The notes under the pieces are model-generated. The model was not told the DNA's origin. It searched no databases and saw only the letters and a list, made by a program, of their open reading frames with translations. The position numbers were made by a program, and so were the translations under genes. From contig NC_092051.1 of the NCBI RefSeq assembly GCF_003086295.3, forward strand, positions 78,376,445 to 78,440,444: a DNA stretch of 64,000 nucleotides. The letters run 5' to 3'. Positions 1 through 10,793 of the stretch are shown here, piece by piece (position 1 is the stretch's first letter; each line of letters opens with the position of its first letter). Source of the stretch: Arachis hypogaea (Eukaryota > Streptophyta > Magnoliopsida > Fabales > Fabaceae).

Positions 1-1242
1 TGGGCATCACCGTTGTCAATGGCTACTTCCTGTCCTCTCAGTGAAAATGTTCTACACACGCTGTCACCGCACGGCTAATCATCTATCGGTTCTCGATCAT
101 GTTGGAATAGGATCCATTGATCCTTTTGCGTCTGTCACACACCCAACACTCGTGAGTTTGAAGCTCGTCACAGTCATCCCTTTCCAGATCCTACTCAGAA
201 TACCACAAACAAGGTTTAGACGTTCCGAATCTCAGGAATGGCTGCCAATAATTCTAGCCTATACCACGAAGGTTCCAATCTTAGATTGGAAACCCAAGAG
301 ATACACATTCAAGCTTGTTTGCATGTAGAACGGAAGTGGTTGTCAGGCACGCGTTCATAGGTGAGAATGGTGATGAGTGTCATATAATCATCACATTCAT
401 CATGTTCTTGGGTGCGAATGAATATCTTGGAGAAGAAATAGACTTGAGTTGAATAGAAAAACAATAGTACTTGTATTAATTCATGAAGAACAGCAGAGCT
501 CCACACCTTAATCTATGGTGTGTAGAAACTCCACCGTTGAAAATACAAAAGTGATAATGGTGTAAGCATGGCCGAATGGCCAGCCTCCAAGGTCTAGGGA
601 CTAAACGTCCAAAGATGAAAATACAATAGCAAAAGGTCCTATTTATAGAAAACTAGTAGCCTAGGGTTACAGAAATGAGTAATTAATGCATAAATCTTCT
701 TCCGGGCCCACTTGGTGTGTGCTTGGGCTGAGCATTGAAGCTTCCATGTGTAGAGACTTTTCTTGGAGTTAAACGCCAGCTTTTGTGCCAGTTTGGGCGT
801 TTAACTCCAGTTTTTGTGCCTGTTCTGGCGTTAAATGCCAGAATTCTTGAGCTGACTTAGAACGCCTGTTTGGGCCATCAAATCTCGGGAAAAGTATGGA
901 CTATTATATATTGCTGGAAAGAGCAGAATGTCTACTTTCCAACGCAATTGAGAGCGCGCCAATTGGGCTTCTGTAGCTTCAGAAAATCCACTTCGAGTGT
1001 AGGGAGGTCAGAATCCAACAGCATCTGCAGTCTTTTTTCAGCCTCTGAATCAGATTTTTGCTCAGGTCCCTCAATTTCAGCCAGAAAATACCTGAAATCA
1101 TAGAAAAATGCACAAACTCATAGTAAAGTCCAGAAGAGTGATTTTTATTTAAAAACTAATAAAAACATAATAAAACTAACTAAAATATACTAAAAACATA
1201 CTAAAAACAATGCCAAAAAGCGTATAAATTATCCGCTCATCA
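1..1242 (-). mobile_element. FIDEL-type LTR, partial (window edge)
   Basis: Minus-strand LTR whose 5' end (TGATGAGCGG on the minus strand) is at 1242; its 3' end lies left of the window. It aligns by eye with the LTRs at 16610-18124, 51692-53353 and 63019-64000. A TATA box reads ctataaatag on the minus strand (639-648), followed about 60 nt later by a perfect TGGCC-ATTC-GGCCA stem-loop (569-582), likely in the R region. Class I palindromic cassettes (GGCGTTNAACGCC-like) lie at about 760-845. It sits inside the LTR that continues at 1243; the following 5 bp, cttaa (1243-1247), would be the target duplication. Only one flank is visible, so solo LTR versus full element is open. Confidence 0.85.
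639..648 (-). promoter_or_regulatory. LTR TATA box
   Basis: Reads ctataaatag on the minus strand. It lies upstream of the 569-582 stem-loop, at the same spacing seen in the plus-strand LTR of element J (52289-52297). This is the expected Pol II promoter position for an LTR. Confidence 0.6.
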
Positions 1243-2005
1243 CTTAACCTAGGAAGTTAGCTGCTCATAGCTTACAAAGAAAACAAAAAGTAATGTGTCT
1301 ATGCTTCTCCCCTCCTGGGAGGCATAATCCCATAATGGGTGCCTCTTATTCCTTAAAAACTAATCCAACAATAAATGCTAGACCTAAAAAGACATTGTTT
1401 TTAATTAAAAATTATAAAAAGAAAATAAAATAAGCCTAAGATGTGCTAAATCCACTTTGTGGCCCACTCGGTGAGTGTTTGGGCTGATTCCTAGCGTCTA
1501 ACTTCACTTTGGATGTTAAACTTTTCTGGTTCTGCTCCCTGGCTGGCGTTGAACGCCAGTTTGGGCGTTCAACTTGGAGGGTTGGTCCTTTTTGGGCGTT
1601 GAACTCCAGTAGTGGGCGTTCAATGCCCATTTTGGTCTGTGATTTCCAAAAACAAGTATAAACTATTATGTATTACTAGAATGTTCTGGAAGTTGGCTTT
1701 CCAACACTATTGAAAACGCAGCAATGGGAACTTTCTAGCTTCCGAAATGCATGTTTGAATACACGGAGGTTAGGACTTCACAGCATCTACTATCCTTTCT
1801 TCAGCTCTGAATCAAGACTTTGCCAAAACTTCCCAAATTCACCCAAAAATCACCTAAAATCATAGGAAACCCACAAAAATTCAAAGTAGAATCCAAAATG
1901 TGATTTTTGAACTAAAACATACTAAAACATGTTAAAACTTAACAAAATATAACTAAAAACTCTAAGAAAATAGTACCAAAAAGGGTATAAAATATCCACT
2001 CATCA
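1243..2005 (-). repeat. Element B 3' LTR, right-hand part
   Basis: Aligns with 5932-6676 from cctaggaagttagctgctc onward and ends at the same atatccactcatca terminus. Class I cassettes (ggcgttgaacgccag and relatives) lie at about 1545-1630. The remainder of this LTR was separated by the insertion whose end is at 1242. Confidence 0.85.
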
Positions 2006-2024
2006 GAACACCAAACTTAAACTG
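2006..2024 (-). promoter_or_regulatory. Polypurine tract of element B
   Basis: Directly abuts the LTR terminus. The minus strand reads a purine-rich tract containing TAAGTTTGGTGTT, the same PPT word found beside the element C LTRs at 18724 and 34166. In this lineage it would prime plus-strand DNA synthesis. Confidence 0.7.
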
Positions 2025-3425
2025 TTGCTTGTCCTCAAGCAACTAAAAACAAAGTAGAACAAATGAAAGAGAAAAATACAATAGGTGTCAGAGTTGTCAA
2101 TGAAGCTTAGTTCCAAATATTGAATGGGGCTATTAGCTCTTTACTTCTGAATAGTTTTGGCATCTTATTTTCCTTTGAAGCTTAGAAATACTGACATCTG
2201 TTGAAACTAGAATCTGGATGATATTATTGGTTCTCTTATTCTAGTTTTTGTTGATTCTTGAACACAACTTCTTTTTGGTGCTTTGCGCCTCTTTGAGCCT
2301 AGCCGTGACTCTAAGTATTTTGTTTTCGAGTATTACCACCGGATACATAAATGCCACAGGCACTTAACTGGGGGAACCCTTTGGATTCGAATTTAGCTTT
2401 GCTTAAATTCCCAGACAGTGGTGCCTAGAGTTCTTAAGCGTACTCTTTAGCTTTGGGATCACCACTTTAACTGCTCAGTCTCAAGTTTTTTTTTTACTTT
2501 ACACCTTCACACCACAACCATTTAGTTAGGGATAGCAACTCGTTTAAGCTTTTTAGGCCAATTTTGACCCTCCTAACCATTGATACTCAAAGCCTTGGAT
2601 CCTTGCTCTTTTTTATTTATTTTGAGCTTTTTATTTTTCTTTTTCTTTTTTTTCTTTCTTTTTTTGCTGTTTTTTCTTGCTTCAAGAATCAATATTTTTT
2701 ATTTTTCAAAGAGTCAATAATACTTTTCTAAATCTACTGTTCTTCAAGAGCCAATATGCTTAACTCTAATATCAAATATGCACAGTTAATTCATACATTC
2801 AGAAAGTTAAGGCAAGGTCACAACATCAAAGTAATTGGAATAACTCATAATATAACTCAAGACCTTATGTATTTTATTACTTCTTTTCAAAAACTTTTCT
2901 TGTTAAGCTTAGTGGGCAATTCATAAGACATCTTATAACCATAAAAATTTTGAAAACTTTGAAAATAAACTAATAAAGCAAAATCCTAAGAGTGATCATG
3001 TAAAGGCTAGAATAGCAAACAGAAAATAGAATAAAATACTGAAAAATAGAAAGAAGGGGGGAATGAAACTCAACCACCTCAGTGCTGATGGTTGCTCAGG
3101 CTGTGCACTTCTGTGAAGATGATTCACCTCTCTTTAGTGCCATTGATGATAATATACATCTAGAGCTTGCTCTGCAACACCAAACTTAAAAAGTTTGCTT
3201 ATTCCTAAGCAAAGAAAACTTAGTCCTTTCTGTTCCCTTATGGGCGTTGAATGCCAGTAAAGGGCACCCTCCAGTGTGTTTTCTTTTCTCTTACGTATTC
3301 CTGTTTCTGTTCTAATGCCTACACATGATCACAAATATTAGAAAACCTAGGAAAACTTTGAAAATAAGAAAAAAAAAAGAATAAAATACTAAGATAGAAC
3401 TGAAATAAACTAAAGGATACTTATG
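2025..3425 (-). other. Element B interior, no convincing ORF
   Basis: AT-rich stretch with long T-rich runs on the plus strand (for example 2610-2710). It resembles the corresponding part of element C (18741-20475), for example the recurring wording around caccacaagca and actctaagtattttg. No coding sequence is supported. It fills the position between ORF and PPT. Confidence 0.6.
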
Positions 3426-3443
3426 GTTGGGTTGCCTCCCAAC
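3426..3443 (-). other. Conserved post-ORF hairpin (B copy)
   Basis: Perfect inverted repeat GTTGGG-AGGCAA-CCCAAC read on the minus strand, lying just after the decayed ORF. The same hairpin occurs at 20476-20493 and 57718-57733, and a base-paired variant (GTGGG/CCCAC) at 27027, 43394 and 47707. Confidence 0.7.
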
Positions 3444-3469
3444 AAGTTCTTATTTAATGTCATTATCTT

Positions 3470-4503
3470 GACACTTGATTATTGACTTTCTTCCTCTTCT
3501 TCCAGTTGGTTAAAAGAAATTACTCCAAGGGGAAAGATGAGGAGATTAGTGCCCTCAGATTTGAATTCCTCTTACAAGCTTTCTTTTATTATTTTCAGCT
3601 TGATTCTCCGTGCTTGTTAGGGTAGGGGTTGGATTCTTTTTTGATGACCTTCTCTTTTTCATGGATATCATCTTCGATTCCTTGGTCACAGTCCCCTTTT
3701 TAGTACATTCCTTAATAGTGTCTACCCCTCTGGATTCAGAAATTTGGGTGTTGTGTGATGGGTGGAGTGTACCCTGCATCAAGAACCTCTGGAATTGGTG
3801 GTTCAATGAACTCACCCTCTATGTAGCTCTCTGCTTCATTAGATTGTAAATTCCCACAAATGTTTTCCTCTCCTACAACCTCCTTTTTTTGTGCAACTTC
3901 TTCTTTTTTCATGTGTGAGGGTAGAGAGTTCTCTTCTTCACTGGGGTATGGACTCCTTTGAATGATTTTCTCACATTCTTTTGTATGAATTTGCATTGCT
4001 TCCCTTGAGAGGGGGTTTGCTTGTTCCTCTTCCCAACGATTGGTAAGTACCTCCACATGCCCTTCTATATTCTTGACACTCATTCTCATATCATGTATGT
4101 AATTTTGAGCGGCATCCCCTAACTCTTTTATGGCAAGCTCTAAAGCTGATAGTTCTTGATAAGGAGATGATGATTCTTGATATGAATAATGAGATGGTGG
4201 CTCTTGATATGTGTAAAAGGAGCATGGTTCTTGGTATGAGTGAGCTTGGGATGAGGATGAAAATTTTTGTAAAGTTTCCTCTATTAATTGCTCCAGTTCT
4301 TGACAGGCATAATCAAAAGATAATGGTTCTTGATATGAACAAGAAGATAAAGGATAGAGAGATGGTGGTTCTTGATAGCTGGAATATGGAACATTGACAT
4401 CTCTTTGCTCTTCTTGCCAATAAAATTCCGGATAATTCCTTCATCCATAGTAAGTTGAATCACTCATTGGGTGTGAGTAGTAACCCATGTGATCCCTTTC
4501 CAT
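3470..4503 (-). pseudogene. Decayed ORF of element B (unknown family)
   Basis: Probable start ATG at 4503 (minus), soon followed by an in-frame stop. Open stretches continue at 4089-3736 and, in another frame, 3815-3555. The upstream part has a repeated SYQEP-type motif; the middle is charged and glutamate-rich. The C-terminal part (lysine-rich, ending in a run like NWKKRKK) matches the end of the element C ORF at 20513-20848. I recognise no catalytic domain. It holds the place of gag in this non-autonomous element and may be a highly diverged gag-like or accessory protein; no function is assigned. Frameshifts and stops make it non-functional here. Confidence 0.5.
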
Positions 4504-5224
4504 GATTGTTCCTTAGCACAAAACACCAAAGAAAATTAAACGCATCAGGTGGTAAACAGGAAAGAATAAGGAAGAAAGAACAGAAATATTTATTTATTTT
4601 AAATTAAATTTCAAAAATAAATAAAAAGGATACTAATTCGAAAATAAAAAAATAATTAACAATTTCAAAAAAATTTAAAAAAATTAGGAAAGAAAAAGTG
4701 TTTAGAAATTTTCAAAATTCAAAAAGAAAGAAAAAGAAAAATTAAAGAGACACCAAACTTAGAGATAAAACAAGATAAAGCAAACAATTGACTAAGAAGA
4801 TTTGAAAATAGAGATGGAAGATTTGATTTTAAAATGTTCAAAAATTAGAAAGAAGAGGTCAAATAAAGATTTTGAAATTCAAAGAACTAACTTTTAAAAT
4901 TTGAATTTAAAATAAAGATAGGATATGATAAGATGTCAAAATTTGAAATTTTAAGAAAAGATAAAAATTAAAGATCAAGAAAGATAAACAAGATATGATT
5001 TAAAAATTTTAAAAAGGAAATTGATTAAAGAAGATAAGATTTGAAATTTTTAAAATTTAAAAAGGGAAAGGAAATATTAAAAAACACCAACTTTTAAAAG
5101 TAAGATAAGATAAAACAAACAACTAACTAAGAAGATTTGAAAATAAAATAAAAGATTTAATTTTGAAAATTTTGAAATTTAAAAAGGAAAGAGTCAGTCA
5201 AAGATTTTAAAGATTTTAATAAAG
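4504..5224 (-). other. Element B leader, A-rich on the plus strand
   Basis: Low-complexity A/G-rich DNA with repeated caccaaactt words (reverse complement of the PPT word) and gataaga/aaagattt runs. It corresponds to the long 5' leader before the ORF. It joins the truncated LTR at about 5225 with no PBS between them, so a deletion removed the PBS and the LTR end. Confidence 0.55.
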
Positions 5225-6676
5225 GATTGTCGGATTGAGCAACCAGTGGTTCTCTTGCAGATCTTAGTTAGGCGAATAGAAAAGAGTGGTTGTTGTAGAA
5301 ATGCATAAAACAAAATAAGAACGAAAGTAATACTAACTTGATGTAAAAACAATGATAAGAACGTAGTTAAGGCCTTGGAGATGCTTGTTCTTCCGGATTA
5401 ATACTTCTTACTGACTACTTTAACAATGAGTGATCTATTCAATGGCAAGGCTGTAAGTGATTAAAGCTAGGGCCAGCGATCATTAATCTCCTCTGATCGA
5501 CATCAAATGCCATGCCAATGGTCAATTGATCTCAACAAGGGTGAAGCTCACGCAATTCAAGCTCTGATGATCCTACTCAAAATGCCACAGACAAGGTCGA
5601 ATCTTCCAGATCGGAGAATGAAGCTCTATGATTCTAGCCTTAGTGCCACAGAAACCTCAATTACCCATGACTAACGAGATTTTATGTCACATGTCTCAAT
5701 CAGCCTAGACAACTTGTTGGAATCTGTGATGCATTCTCAAGCTGCAGCTCAATACTATCCTGCTAAGGACTCACAAGAACTCATGTAGAATAAAGGGTCA
5801 TACACCAGTTCCACCCCAGATTCATAAGCATGAAGAACGAAAATGCATCATAGAGTAGAATCAAACATATATTAAAGTAGAAAAGTAATAATATTAATCC
5901 ATGGGAGTGAGCAGAGCTTCTATCCTTAACCTAGGAAGTTAGCTGCTCATAACTTACAAAGAAAACAAAAATAATGTGTCTATGCTTCTCTTCTCCTGGG
6001 AGGCATAATCCCAGAATGGGTGCCTCTTATTCCTTAAATTCTAATCTAATAATAAATGTTAGACCTAAAAAGATATTGTTTTTAATTAAAAATTAAAAGA
6101 AGAAAATAAAATAAGCCTAAGAGGTGCTAAATCCACTTTGGGGCCTACTTGGTGAGTGTTTGGGCTGATTGCTGGTGTCTAACTTCACTTTGGGCATTGA
6201 ACTTCACTGGTTCTACTACCTGGCTGGCATTGAACACCAGTTTGGGTGTTCAACTTGGAGGGTTGGTCCTTCTTGGGCGTTGAACTCCGGTGGTGGGCGT
6301 TCAACGCCCGTTTTGGGTAGTCATTTCCAAAGAAAAGTATAGACTATTATATATTGCTGGAAAGCCCTGGAAGTTATCTTTCCAACGCCGTTGAGAACGC
6401 ATCAATTGGACCTTTGAAATGCGTGTTTGAATCCACGGAGGTCCGGACTTGATATCATCTGCTATCCTTTCTTCCGCTCTGAATCAAGACTTTGCCAAAA
6501 CTTGCCAAATTCACCAAAAATTACCTAAAATCATAGGAAAACCACAAAAACTCAAAGTAACATCCAAAATATGATTGTTGCACTAAAACATACTAAAACA
6601 TGATAAAACTTAACAAAATATAATTAAAAACTCTAAGAAAATAGTACCAAAAAGGGTATAAAATATCCACTCATCA
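5225..6676 (-). repeat. Element B 5' LTR, 3'-truncated
   Basis: LTR in minus orientation, homologous to 1243-2005 over its right half. Class I cassettes occur at about 6220-6315. The right terminus is atatccactcatca at 6676. At the left end it starts inside the LTR tail (attgtcggattgagc) instead of at a TGCA terminus. Confidence 0.75.
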
Positions 6677-6818
6677 TTCCCCTGACTAAGATCTACAGGA
6701 TAACCATAGCTTGCTCAATCCGGCAATTCTAATGGGATTGACCCCCACTCACCTGAAGTATTACTTGGACGACGCGGTGCACTTGCCGGTTCAGTTGTGC
6801 GAGTCACATATTTGCGCA
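6677..6818 (+). repeat. Orphan LTR 3' tail, plus orientation
   Basis: Reads as the last 140 bp of an Athila/FIDEL-type LTR: aagatctacaggataacc, then tattacttggacgac, ending in tgcgca and ccag as at other LTR/leader junctions. The upstream part of this LTR is missing; the opposite-strand LTR of element B takes its place. Confidence 0.65.
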
Positions 6819-7585
6819 CCAGTGGCATAGTCTGAATTTTAGAGGAGATGCTGCCAAAATTTTATGAGAAATTGAAAGTTCTGTTTTGATTAAATTAGTT
6901 AAAGAACTATTTGATTTGATTTTGATTTTTACTAAAGGAAGGAGCATATTCTGAGGTGTTTTAGCAAAATTTTAAGTAATATTGAAGAATAAACGATTAT
7001 GTTTCAATTAAAATTTATAATGGGGAATGTAAAATAGTTTTAAATCTTTTGGGAAGACATTTTAAAACTTAAGGTGAAGTTAAAGTTAGTTTTGGGAAAT
7101 CGGTTTTGAAAACTTGTTTTAAAACAAAAATGAGCTTTATTCAATTAAATCTAATTTAAGAGTTATGTTCTCGGGGATTTCCAATGAATTTAAAGGTACA
7201 GATTATTGAAGTCTGTTAAATGATTTCATGAACCTTTTGAAAAGAGTTTAATCGCGTTTTGCTTGTACAATTTTGTTGTTATGTTAGTTTAGTTGTTATT
7301 TATTTATCCCTCGCCATTAATATTGTATCTTGTAAAGAGAGTTAGGAATTTTGATAGTTATGTTTGTAAGTATTGTATAAAGAAACTAGTTAATGTATGT
7401 ATGTATGTATGTATGTATGTATGTATGTATATATATGCATATTTAAGTGGTTGTGATTGATTTGTATGTTTGTATGTGCGTTTTAAAAAGTATTTCTAGT
7501 TTTTAAAAGAATAGTTTATATGGTTTCGAGTTCTTCAAAGGCTCCTATTTTATTCTTAAGTATATGGAAGTCGTCGTAATGCTCC
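6819..7585. other. Unassigned AT-rich DNA with ATGT microsatellite
   Basis: No ORF of note and no match to the other repeats in the window. A pure (ATGT)n microsatellite occupies about 7393-7430, followed by a short AT run. It may be old leader sequence of the element whose LTR tail ends at 6818. Confidence 0.5.
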
Positions 7586-8765
7586 TGATAAACCACAATT
7601 TTATGGTCTATCTTGTATTGAAAAGAGTGGATTTTTCAACTTATCTTGCATTTATTCATGGAAAATGCATACTTTTATGAATTTCTCCTAATTGTGCTTG
7701 ATTGTAAAAAACGTACTTTTTATGCCTTTAAATTGCCAATTTTATTCAATCTTTATTCCATTCGATGCCTTGATGTGGTGTTTATTTAAGTGATTTAACT
7801 TTTAGATTCACAAGGATGGCTTGGAAGGATGAAGAAAAAGCATGCAAAAATGGAGAATTCATGAAGAAGTGAAGGATTTGTAGAGCTGTCAATCTTGACC
7901 TCTTCGTGCTCAAGTGATCATAACTTGAGCTACAGAGCTCCGAATGAGGCGGTTTCAATGGCATTAGAAAGCCAATGTTCGAGGCTTGAAAATTATCTAT
8001 AGTTGACGTGAGTTAAGCTGTCCACGTATGCAGCCCAAAACTCGCGTTATGCGAGACACAAAAAACGTGCTTCATTAAAAAAACATGTGAGGGGCGATTT
8101 CTGGAGTATTTTGGGCTCATTCCAACCCATTTCTGATGCTATTGAACCATAGATTGAGGGGGGAATGAACCAGGTAGTCATAGATTAGGCTTTTGCTTTG
8201 CTTTAGGTTAGATTTCTAGAGAGAGAAGCTCTCTCTTCTCTTTAGAAATTAGGGTTTTAGATTAGTTATCTCCATAGATTTAAGTTTCAATTATTGTTTT
8301 CCTTTAGTTTCCTTTACATTTTATTTTTCTAGAATCATAGTTCTTGTAATTTTACTTGCTATTCTCTTTATTTTGTTACTTTCATATTTATGAACCCTTG
8401 TTAATTTTGATTTCTTTTTATGCAGTTTTATGGTTTATGTTTCTTTGATGCTTGTTTGAATTATTATTACTGTTTTCTTACAATTGGTAGTCATAAATTT
8501 TATTATTCATGCAATTTACTATGCTTTTTCTCTTATGCCATCCAAGTGTTTGATAAAATACTTGGCTTAGTTTTTGAGTATAATTTTACATTCTTGGCTT
8601 TGGTTGGTAACTTGGGTGACCTTGAGTTACTAATGTCTAAGTTGATTGATAATTAGGAGATTTTAATTACTCTTGTTTCTATTGATGCTAGTCTTTTTCT
8701 CATTCAATTAGTAAGTTGACTAGGACTTATGGATAAAGATTAATTAAGCTCAGTTGACTTTGCTC
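7586..8765 (+). repeat. Partial LTR, D/F-like start
   Basis: Starts with TGATAAACCACAATTTTATG, very close to the LTR start of element F (minus strand at 46639). It includes an agagagaagctctctct-type inverted repeat (about 8218-8240) comparable to the gagaggttctctcctctc motif in the D and F LTRs. It is lost at about 8765, where gag-protease sequence in the opposite orientation begins, so it is 3'-truncated. A 78-codon ORF inside it (8420-8656) is not convincing. Confidence 0.6.
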
Positions 8766-10269
8766 CACATGCTCTAGAGACAGGATACGACTCACTGTAT
8801 GCGCCATGATTGGTTTCTTAGTGAAGACAACTCTCATGCTAGGTGAGAGGCCTTTAGTTGGAACTTTCTTGTTCCTCCAGCATTTAGATACTTTCTTCCT
8901 AGTACCTTTGTGCTTAGAGCTTGTTAATGGCTGCCCAACACCAAACTTAGAATTGATGTTTGGGGGTTCTGCAAAGCTCTGCACTGAAAGAGAGTGTTAG
9001 AACACTAGGTGTTGCAACATTGTCTCTTTCTTATCAGAGGGAGAATTGAGATTGGACATTTTGAACAAGATGTAGTCCTCTCCTAGCTGGAAAACTATTT
9101 CTCCCTTTGCCACATTAATAATGGCTTTTGCAGTAGCTAGAAAAGGTCTTCCTAGGATGATAGAATCACCCTCATCCTCTCCTATGTCCAAGACTATGAA
9201 GTTTACAGGGATGTAGTGGTCTTCAACCTTTAGCAAGACATTCTCTACTAAGCCATATGGCTTCTTCATTGACTTGTCTGCCATCTCTAGTGAGATGTTT
9301 GTAGCCTGCACCTCAAAGATTCCCAACTTCTCCATTACAGAGAGTGGCATAAGGTTTATGCTTGACCCTAGGTTACACAGAGCCTTATCAAAGGTCATAG
9401 TGCCTATGGTGCAAGGAATCAGAAAGCGTCCAAGATCTGAAAGCTTCTGAGGTAGCTTCTGCTGATCCAAAGTATTGAGTTCTTTGGAAAGTAATAGAGG
9501 TTCTTCCTCCAATGGCTTTGTACCAAATAGCTTGGCATTCAGCTTCATGAGAGCTCTTAGGTACCGAGCAACTTGCTCTTCCCAAGTGTCTTCATCCTCA
9601 TCAGAGAATGAGTGCTCATCAGAACTCATGCATTACAGAAGTGTATACAAAGGAACCTCTATGGTCTCTATATGAGCCTTGGCTTCCTTTAGTTCTTGGA
9701 TAGGGATTTCTTGACGGGTATTTAGCATTCAGAGGGTGTGCCTTCACTGGCATTCAACGCCAGCCTTGATGGCTCTTTGGGCATTGAACACCCATGCTGT
9801 ATACCTTTACTAGCGTTAAATGCTAGTTCCCTTACCATTTTAGGCGTTGAACGCCCAGCAAGGGTATCCTAGCTGACGTTCAACGCCAGCTTCCCTGTCT
9901 GATTGGGAGTTGAACGCCCAATAAGGGGTTCGTCACTGGCATTCAGCGCCAGAATTCCTGCCTGTTTGGGCGTTAAATACTCAGCCAGGGCTCCTTGGCT
10001 GGCGTTTAACGCCAGCTTTGCTGTCTGTATGGACGTTGAACACCCAGTAAGGGGTTCCTCACTGGCGTTCAGTGCCAGTCTTTCATCCATTTTGGGCGTT
10101 GAACGCCCAGTGAGATCTTTCTCACTAGCGTTCAATGCCTTTGCAATCTCTCCAGATTCGGCCTCAGCCTCATTTATGATGGCTTTGCACTCTTCTCTTG
10201 GGTTTGATTCAGTGTTACAAGGAAGAGTGTCAGGAGGAGTCTCAGTGATCCTCTTGCTCAGTTGACCAA
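8766..10269 (-). pseudogene. gag-protease fragment (element M)
   Basis: Minus-strand FIDEL/Feral-like polyprotein fragment. The N-terminal part (QLSKRITETP, about 10265) begins exactly where the element C LTR starts, so it was cut by that insertion. The middle encodes repeated LALNAS units over the palindromic cassettes (10140-9740). An open stretch of 210 codons at 9629-8997 covers the retroviral-type aspartic protease: the flap-side ILGRPFLATA motif is kept, but the catalytic aspartate of DLGSS is asparagine (codon 9372-9374). A further open stretch, 8984-8727, encodes an FGVG-containing tail. No RT or IN follows, as expected for a non-autonomous Feral-type element or a truncation. Inactive. 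Confidence 0.8.
9740..10145. repeat. Class I palindrome array inside gag-protease
   Basis: About eleven imperfect units of 36-40 bp, alternating CTGGCGTTNAACGCCAG and TGGGCGTTGAACGCCCA dyads. On the minus strand the units translate in frame as LALNAS-type repeats. The same words occur in non-coding LTR DNA at 760-860, 1545-1630, 6220-6315, 17690-17760, 34960-35070 and 52070-52170, and in the gag region of element A (14440-14640). Confidence 0.8.
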
Positions 10270-10791
10270 TGATGAGGGAAAAATGATTCCACACAAACTC
10301 ACCGGCAAGTGTACCGGGTCGCATCAAGTAGTAATAACTCACATGAGTGAGGTCGATCCCACAGGGATTGATGGATGAAGCAACTTTAGTGAGGTGATTA
10401 GTTTAGTCAAGCAAACAGTGGTGAATTGAATGAAATTAAACTAACAGAGAGTGAATTGCAAGAATTATAAATTGCAGAAAGTAAATTTGACAGAATCTTA
10501 AAGAGCAAGAAATGTAAAGTACAGCAAATGTAAAGGGAGTTGGGTGCTGGAAAATTAAAGAAAGTAATAGATCAGAACTTAGAACAATTGCAGAAGAGTT
10601 AAATTGCATGAAAAGTAAATTCAGATCATTGCAAACTCAAATGTAAAGTTGCAGAAAGTAAAATTGCAGAAGATTGCAGAAATTTAAATTGCATAAACTG
10701 AATTCAATGTAACTGAAATGTAGAAGGTGTAGGAAAATTAAAAGTGTATCAAAGAGAGCCTTCTATTCTACTCCTACTCCTACTCCTACTG
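10270..10791 (-). repeat. Element C 3' LTR, left fragment
   Basis: Aligns with 22697-23218 at high identity (tgatgagggaaaa start, ctcctactcctactcctactg end). It stops at about 10791, where integrase sequence of element A begins. The next roughly 460 bp present in the other LTR copy are missing, showing a deletion across the C/A boundary. Confidence 0.85.
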
Positions 10792-10793
10792 TT

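Larger units (their letters stand above)
1243..6676 (-). mobile_element. Element B, non-autonomous LTR retrotransposon
   Basis: Minus-strand element bounded by two copies of one LTR family: the right part of the 3' LTR (1243-2005) and the 5' LTR (5225-6676). Both end on the plus strand in atatccactcatca. The interior carries a PPT beside the 3' LTR, a low-coding region, a decayed ORF and an A-rich leader. No PR, RT or IN motif is visible, so it would need enzymes from a partner. It is damaged: the 3' LTR is interrupted by the LTR at 1-1242, and the 5' LTR lacks roughly its last 60 bp together with the PBS. The interior resembles that of element C. Confidence 0.75.

Noticed and set aside
8420..8656. 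78-codon hydrophobic ORF
   Set aside because: T-rich LTR DNA gives Phe/Leu/Tyr codons by composition; no relative in the other LTRs.
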